Assembly: GCA_933228675.1 (NCBI GenBank)
Contig: OW121741.1
Span: 19,271,510 to 19,335,509 of the forward strand
Length of the DNA stretch: 64,000 nt
Source of the DNA: Stomorhina lunata
Taxonomy: Eukaryota > Arthropoda > Insecta > Diptera > Rhiniidae
Reading direction: 5' to 3'
Shown in pieces: positions 57,648 to 64,000 of the stretch. Under the pieces are notes generated by a model, which saw only the letters and a list, made by a program, of their open reading frames with translations, was not told the origin of the DNA and ran no database searches. The position numbers and the translations under genes are program-made. Position 1 is the stretch's first letter. Each line of letters opens with the position of its first letter.

Positions 57648-60600
57648 GACATAGACTAAGACATAGACTAAGACATAGACTAAGACATAGACTAAGACAT
57701 AGACTAAGACATAGACTAAGACATAGACTAAGACATAGACTGAGACATAGACTAAGACATAGACTAAGACATAGACTAAGACATAGACTAAGCCATAGAC
57801 TAAGACATAGACTAAGACATAGACTAAGACATAGACTAAGACATAGACTAAGACATAGACTAAGACATAGACTAAGACATAGACTAAGACATAGACTAAG
57901 ACATAGACTAAGACATAGACTAAGACATAGACTAAGACATAGACTAAGACATAGACTAAGACATAGACTAAGGCATAGACTAAGACATAGACTAAGATAT
58001 AGACTAAGACATAGACTAAGACATAGACTAAGACATAGACTAAGACACAGACTAAGACATAGACTAAGACATAGACTAAGACATAGACTAAGACATAGAC
58101 TAAGACATAGACTAAGACATAGACTAAGACATAGACTAAGACATAGACTAAGACATAGACTAAGACATAGACTAAGACATAGACTAAGACATTGACTAAG
58201 ACATAGACTAAGACATAGACTAAGACATAGACTAAGACATAGACTAAGACATAGACTAAGACATAGACTAAGACATAGACTAAGACATAGACTAAGACAT
58301 AGACTAAGACATAGACTAAGACATAGACTAAGACATAGACTAAGACATAGACTAAGACATAGACTAAGACATAGACTAAGACATAGACTAAGACATAGAC
58401 TAAGACATAGACTAAGACATTGACTAAGACATAGACTAAGACATAGACTAAGACATAGACTAAGACATAGACTAAGACATAGACTAAGACATAGACTAAG
58501 ACATAGACTAAGACATAGACTAAGACATAGACTAAGACATAGACTAAGACATAGACTAAGACATAGACTAAGACATAGACTAACACATAGAGTAAGACAT
58601 AGACTAAGACATAGACTAAGGCATAGACTAAGACATAGACTAAGATATAGACTAAGACATAGACTAAGACATAGACTAAGACATAGACTAAGACATAGAC
58701 TAAGACATAGACTAAGACATAGACTAAGACATAGACTAAGACATAGACTAAGACATTGACTAAGACATAGACTAAGACATAGACTAAGACATAGACTAAG
58801 ACATAGACTAAGACATAGACTAAGACATAGACTAAGACATAGACTAAGACATAGACTAAGACATTGACTATGACATAGACTAAGACATAGACTAAGACAT
58901 AGACTAAGACATAGACTAAGACATAGACTAAGACATAGACTAAGACATAGACTAAGACATAGGCTAAGACATAGGCTAAGACATAGACTAAGACATAGAC
59001 TAAGACATAGACTAAGATATAGACTAAGACATAGACTAAAACATAGACTAAGACATAGACTAAGACAAAGACTAAGACATAGACTAAGACATAGACTAAG
59101 ACATAGACTAAGACATAGACTAAGACATAGACTAAGACATAGACTAAGACATAGACTAAGACATAGACTTAGACATAGACTAAGACATAGACTAAGAAAT
59201 AGACTAAGACATAGACTAAAACATAGACTAAGACATAGACTAAGACAAAGACTAAGACATAGACTAAGACATAGACTAAGACATAGACTAAGACATAGAC
59301 TAAGACATAGACTAAGACATAGACTAAGACATAGACTAAGACATAGACTAAGACATAGGCTAAGACATAGGCTAAGACATAGACTAAGACATAGACTAAG
59401 ACATAGACTAAGATATAGACTAAGACATAGACTAAAACATAGACTAAGACATAGACTAAGACAAAGACTAAGACATAGACTAAGACATAGACTAAGACAT
59501 AGACTAAGACATAGACTAAGACATAGACTAAGACATAGACTAAGACATAGACTAAGACATAGACTAAGACATAGACTAAGACATAGACTAAGATATAGAC
59601 TAAGACATAGACTAAAACATAGACTAAGACATAGACTAAGACAAAGACTAAGACATAGACTAAGACATAGACTAAGACATAGACTAAGACATAGACTAAA
59701 ACATAGACTAAGACATAGACTAAGACAAAGACTAAGACATAGACTAAGACATAGACTAAGACATAGACTAAGACATAGACTAAGACATAGACTAAGACAT
59801 AGACTAAGACATAGACTAAGACATAGACTTAGACATAGACTAAGACATAGACTAAGATATAGACTAAGACATAGACTAAAACATAGACTAAGACATAGAC
59901 TAAGACAAAGACTAAGACATAGACTAAGACATAGACTAAGACATAGACTAAGACATAGACTAAAACATAGACTAAGACATAGACTAAGACAAAGACTAAG
60001 ACATAGACTAAGACATAGACTAAGACATAGACTAAGACATAGACTAAGACATAGACTAAGACATAGACTAAGACATAGACTAAGACATAGACTTAGACAT
60101 AGACTAAGACATAGACTAAGATATAGACTAAGACATAGACTAAAACATAGACTAAGACATAGACTAAGACAAAGACTAAGACATAGACTAAGACATAGAC
60201 TAAGACATAGACTAAGACATAGACTAAGACATAGACTAAGACATAGACTAAGACATAGACTAAGACATAGACTAAGACATAGGCTAAGACATAGGCTAAG
60301 ACATAGACTAAGACATAGACTAAGACATAGACTAAGATATAGACTAAGACATAGACTAAAACATAGACTAAGACATAGACTAAGACAAAGACTAAGACAT
60401 AGACTAAGACATAGACTAAGACATAGACTAAGACATAGACTAAGACATAGACTAAGACATAGACTAAGACATAGACTAAGACATAGACTAAGACATAGAC
60501 TAAGACATAGACTAAGACATAGACTAAGACATAGACTAAGACATAGACTAAGACATAGACTAAGACATAGACTAAGACATAGACTAAGACATAGACTAAG

Positions 60601-61135
60601 ACATAGACTAAGACATAGACTAAGACATAGACTAAGACATAGACTAAGACATAGACTAAGACATAGACTAAGACATAGACTAAGACATAGACTAAGACAT
60701 AGACTAAGACATAGACTAAGACATAGACTAAGACATAGACTAAGACATAGACTAAGACATAGACTAAGACATAGACTAAGACATAGACTAAGACATAGAC
60801 TAAGACATAGACTAAGACATAGACTAAGACATAGACTAAGACATAGACTAAGACATAGACTAAGACATAGACTAAGACATAGACTAAGACATAGACTAAG
60901 ACATAGACTAAGACATAGACTAAGACATAGACTAAGACATAGACTAAGACATAGACTAAGACATAGACTAAGACATAGACTAAGACATAGACTAAGACAT
61001 AGACTAAGACATAGACTAAGACATAGACTAAGACATAGACTAAGACATAGACTAAGACATAGACTAAGACAAAGACCAACACAAAGACTAAGACATAGAC
61101 TAGGTCATAGACTTAGACTAAGACACAGACACGTC
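57648..61135 (+). repeat. 12-bp minisatellite, array 3 (GACTAAGACATA)n
   Basis: About 290 units, starting directly from the 11-bp array at the junction CATGTCAAGACATAGAC. Between about 59035 and 60365 a variant pair (ACTAAAACATAG, then GACAAAGAC) recurs at steps of 180, 216, 180, 84, 180, 84, 180 and 216 bp, all multiples of 12, which is a higher-order repeat. The part from about 60420 to 61065 is nearly perfect. Long frames on both strands (Leu-Val-Tyr-Val and Arg-His-Arg-Leu repeats) follow from the unit length. Confidence 0.98.
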
Positions 61136-61790
61136 AACTCCATTTGTTTAATGTTCATTTGTAAAAGGTAATTTTAATCCTTTCCTAATGTTGGATAAAG
61201 CCAAAAGCTAGGTCTGCCGTAAAGTTAAATAAATACTGCATTCCATATATTATTTACAAACTCTTCCAGCATATTTTATGTTTTTTGTAAAAAGCACATT
61301 ATGTGGGTTACCTGGCCACACGAATTCATATTATGATTATCCTCAACATATAAAGTTCCCGGTAGTTCTAAAAACAAAGAAATTTAATGGATTCTGTGAA
61401 AACAACTAGTTACAGCCTCAATGTGTAGCCTAATGCTGCCATAGTCCACGTCTTATGTTATATACCATTGCTTTTGTGTACTTTGGGGACGTTCTTCACT
61501 TTGAAACTGCTGGAGGTGTATGTGTGTGTAATAGCCACAAACACCACCCTATATATACAAACTTTGCAATTATCATTATTTTTTGTGTTAACCATGATGC
61601 AGAGCATCATAGTAGTTGTGAGTAGTAAAAAAATAGTAAAATCGGTAAAAATAGAGCTCATGTGCCGTGATTTCCGTTTTGTTTCCCTTGGCTAACACGA
61701 GAGAAATTAGCAACCGACAACAAAAACAAAAGTCCAACAAACTTACACCTTCACGTAAATATCGAGCTTTTGCTATAAGCGAGTCATAAG
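61136..61790. other. Non-repeat DNA
   Basis: Overlapping short frames on both strands near 61458-61794 have no recognised domain and no splice context that I can support. No gene is called. Confidence 0.55.
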
Positions 61791-61941
61791 TCAAAACAAA
61801 ACTAAGGCATTTACTTTAACATAGACTAAGTCATAGACAATTACAGAGACATAGACATTGACAAAAACATTGAAAAAGACATTGACATAGGCATAGTCAT
61901 AGACAATGACATAGACGTAGACATATATATATATATTTATA

Positions 61942-61981
<40 letters not shown>

Positions 61982-62386
61982 TATAGACATGGACAAAGAT
62001 AAAGACAAAGATATAGACATAGACACAAACACAGACAGAGACATAGTAATAGACATAACCACAGACATATACAAAGACATAGATATAGGCACAGACATAG
62101 ACATACACACAGAAACAGCCATAGATATAGACGTAGACATAGAAATAGACACAGACATAGACATAGACATAGACACAGAAACAGATACAGATACAGACAT
62201 AGATATAGACATAGAAACGGACATAGACATGGATATAGACATAGGTATAGACATAGACTTAGACAGAGACATAGACTTAGACTAAGACTTAGACTTAGAC
62301 TTAGACTTAGATATAGACGTAGACGTAGACATAGATATAGACATAGACATAGATAAAGATATAGACATAGACTTAGACATAGACTA
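61791..62386 (+). repeat. Degenerate GACATA hexamer tract with a TA microsatellite
   Basis: A loose repeat of GACATA and GATATA or GACTTA variants in 6-bp steps. It is interrupted by a TA-rich microsatellite at about 61922-61982. The hexamer is one half of the 12-bp unit (GACATA plus GACTAA). Frames of Met-Ser or Asp-Ile repeats across 61791-62285 are artefacts of the hexamer. Confidence 0.9.
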
Positions 62387-63448
62387 ACCTTAGAATATTT
62401 TCTTATTTTCGACTTATGACCTTTTTGCTATAACATTTCCATATTAGAAGACATAAAATGAACATAATCATTGTAAATTACAACTGTATCATGTTGGGAT
62501 AATGTTCTAGCCTTGGTCATTTTCTAAGAGACACTTACATATATAAACACGCTCTAGTCCAGCTCTCGTGCCCATACAATTTAACAATGAAGCTTTAACA
62601 CAAATTACATTGAAATGTATTCGAAGTGTTGAAAGTCATTGACCTTGTTGTTTCTATGAATTATTTGCGATTTACGAAAGTGATTCGAAATTGGCTGGTA
62701 TGTGGATGATGAGTTTGTTTGTACCGGAGCCACTCAAAGTGCCAAGATAATTAAGTAGAGGATTTAGTAAGGGGAAATAGTTGTTGTTACTTTGTTGATG
62801 GAGATAATTGGATTGGTCTTTGGGAAATTGCTTATGAAATGTATTAGACCAGAGTATTATCTTGATAAATACCAACAACTTATTGGAGAATCAAAAAAAT
62901 ATAGATCATAGAGGGAGTAATTTAAGTTGTCCTGATAAATCATTACAAAATGGGCATAATTAGTTTTTAATATCTAAAATCTAAAGATTAAATTCAATTT
63001 AAGCTAATATAACTTATTTACAACAGAATCATTTTCATGTCATTTATCCCTTAAAACTCGTTTCTAAGTAATTTTTTCTGGACAAAATCTTATTTTTATA
63101 GCTCAAGTTACTAAAAATATTAAAATGGCAAATAAAACAAAAATCACTAAATCTTCTAATGAATTATTACAGGATCTTTAAACCCATAACTTGCTCAAGT
63201 ATTAAATGATAAATAAACTAATAAAAATCATAAAAAATATTATTGGCCATAAACATCCTTGGGTCAAACAAAAAAAAAAAAAAAAAAAAAAAAAAAGAAA
63301 AAGAAAAGAAAAGAAAAGGATGAACAAAGTTTCCTAAAGCAAAAGGAATGACAGACAAATATGTAAATAAAGAATGAACAAAAATGGATAGACTTTCTAA
63401 TTTAAAGGACAGAAAAGAGAAGATAAAAGTTTATATTTTGATCCATCC
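62387..63448. other. Non-repeat DNA with a poly(A) tract
   Basis: No gene is supported. A 27-base A run at 63270-63296 is followed by AAAAG-type repeats to about 63320. It could be a retroposon tail, but no body of an element is recognised upstream. The frame at 62672-62878 is not convincing. Confidence 0.6.
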
Positions 63449-64000
63449 TAGTCTATGTCTTAGTCTATGTCTATGTCTTAGTCTATGTCTTAGTCTATGT
63501 CTTAATCTATGTCTTAGTCTATGTCTTAGTCTATGTCTTAGTCTATGTCTTAGTCTATGTCTTAGTCTATGTCTTAGTCTATGTCTTAGTCTATGTCTTA
63601 GTCTATGTCTTAGTCTATGTCTTAGTCTATGTCTTAGTCTATGTCTTAGTCTATGTCTATGTCTTAGTCTATGTCTTAGTCTATGTATTAGTCTATGTCT
63701 TAGTCTATGTCTTAGTCTATGTCTTAGTCTATGTCTTAATCTATGTCTTAGTCTATGTCTTAGTCTATGTCTTAGTCTATGTCTTAGTCTATGTCTTAGT
63801 CTATGTCTTAGTCTATGTCTTAGTCTATGTCTTAGTCTATGTCTGAGTCTATATCTTAGTCTATGTGTATGTTTTAGCCTATATCTTAGTGTATGTCTTA
63901 GTCTATGTTTTAATCTATGTCTTAGTCTATGTCTATGTCTTAGTCTATGTCTTAGTCTATGTCTAAGTCTATGTCTTAGTCTAAATCTTAGTCTATGTCT
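63449..64000 (-). repeat. 12-bp minisatellite, array 4, inverted, cut by window end
   Basis: At least 46 units of TAGTCTATGTCT, the reverse complement of array 3. 6-bp slips (TCTATGTCTATGTC) occur near 63467, 63655 and 63930. It continues beyond the window. Confidence 0.97.

Noticed and set aside
57085..61082. Long frames of Ser/Gln/Val/Lys, Leu-Val-Tyr-Val and Arg-His-Arg-Leu repeats
   Set aside because: All lie wholly within 11-bp or 12-bp arrays and occur in several frames and both strands at once.
61458..61794. Overlapping frames on both strands near 61.6 kb
   Set aside because: Mutual overlap, no domain, no donor or acceptor that I could defend.
61791..62285. Met-Ser, Asp-Ile and Tyr-Val repeat frames
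   Set aside because: Products of the GACATA hexamer and TA microsatellite.
63270..63320. Non-LTR retrotransposon 3' end
   Set aside because: Only a poly(A)/AAAAG tract is present; no reverse-transcriptase remnant or target duplication is visible.
1..64000. Centromeric satellite
   Set aside because: Many different short families interleaved with unique DNA and a candidate exon do not look like a single megabase centromere array.

Overview
This window is eukaryotic, non-coding and overwhelmingly tandem repeat. It is very AT-rich. It carries one plausible spliced coding exon and no bacterial-style gene organisation. It also holds dispersed-repeat text of the kind common in higher flies ('ATCGGTT...TAGCTCCCATATAA' modules). 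My best guess is a large intron or intergenic block of a calyptrate fly (blowfly, house fly or stable fly type); the taxon is inference and no species is claimed. About two thirds of the 64 kb is minisatellite.

Layout: A array (1-645) and its inverted partner A' (2110-3995); B array (5230-7110) running straight into C (7111-7375 and 8170-10236); a 12-bp minisatellite (11325-14566), then a short 29-30 bp array G (14600-15012); the 12-bp minisatellite inverted (16480-17880) with D units embedded and then continuing as D (17881-18313); a 1.4 kb island with a candidate signal-peptide exon (18557-19596) ending in a clear GTAAGT donor; D arrays again (19699-22812, 24735-31350) and D inverted (32250-34210); E array (35423-36960); two huge F arrays (38560-43805, 45500-49828); a run of four older, diverged tandem repeats (units about 300-370, 145, 132 and 170 bp) between 50.7 and 56.0 kb with a MITE-like element at 54393-54620; an 11-bp minisatellite (56404-57647) joined to a third 12-bp array (57648-61135); and a fourth 12-bp array, inverted, running off the right end (63449-64000).

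The main observation is that A, B, C, D, E and F have different sequences but the same 31-bp period. In A to E each monomer is built on the same 14-bp palindrome TTTTCTATAGAAAA or a one-base variant. In F nearly the whole monomer is an inverted repeat (13-bp arm, TTTT, 13-bp arm, C). Several families occur as inverted pairs around 0.9-2.3 kb of non-repeat DNA, and there are local orientation flips inside arrays. Together these suggest a '31-bp palindromic satellite superfamily' that spreads and turns over by a mechanism involving hairpins or cruciforms. That mechanism is inference.

The only gene signal is the exon at 18557-19596 (5' UTR plus a 63-residue signal-peptide start, phase-1 donor), so D3 and possibly everything to its right may be intronic. 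The long open frames in the 12-bp and 11-bp arrays are arithmetic consequences of the repeat length, not genes. Array lengths depend on the assembly and were read by eye.
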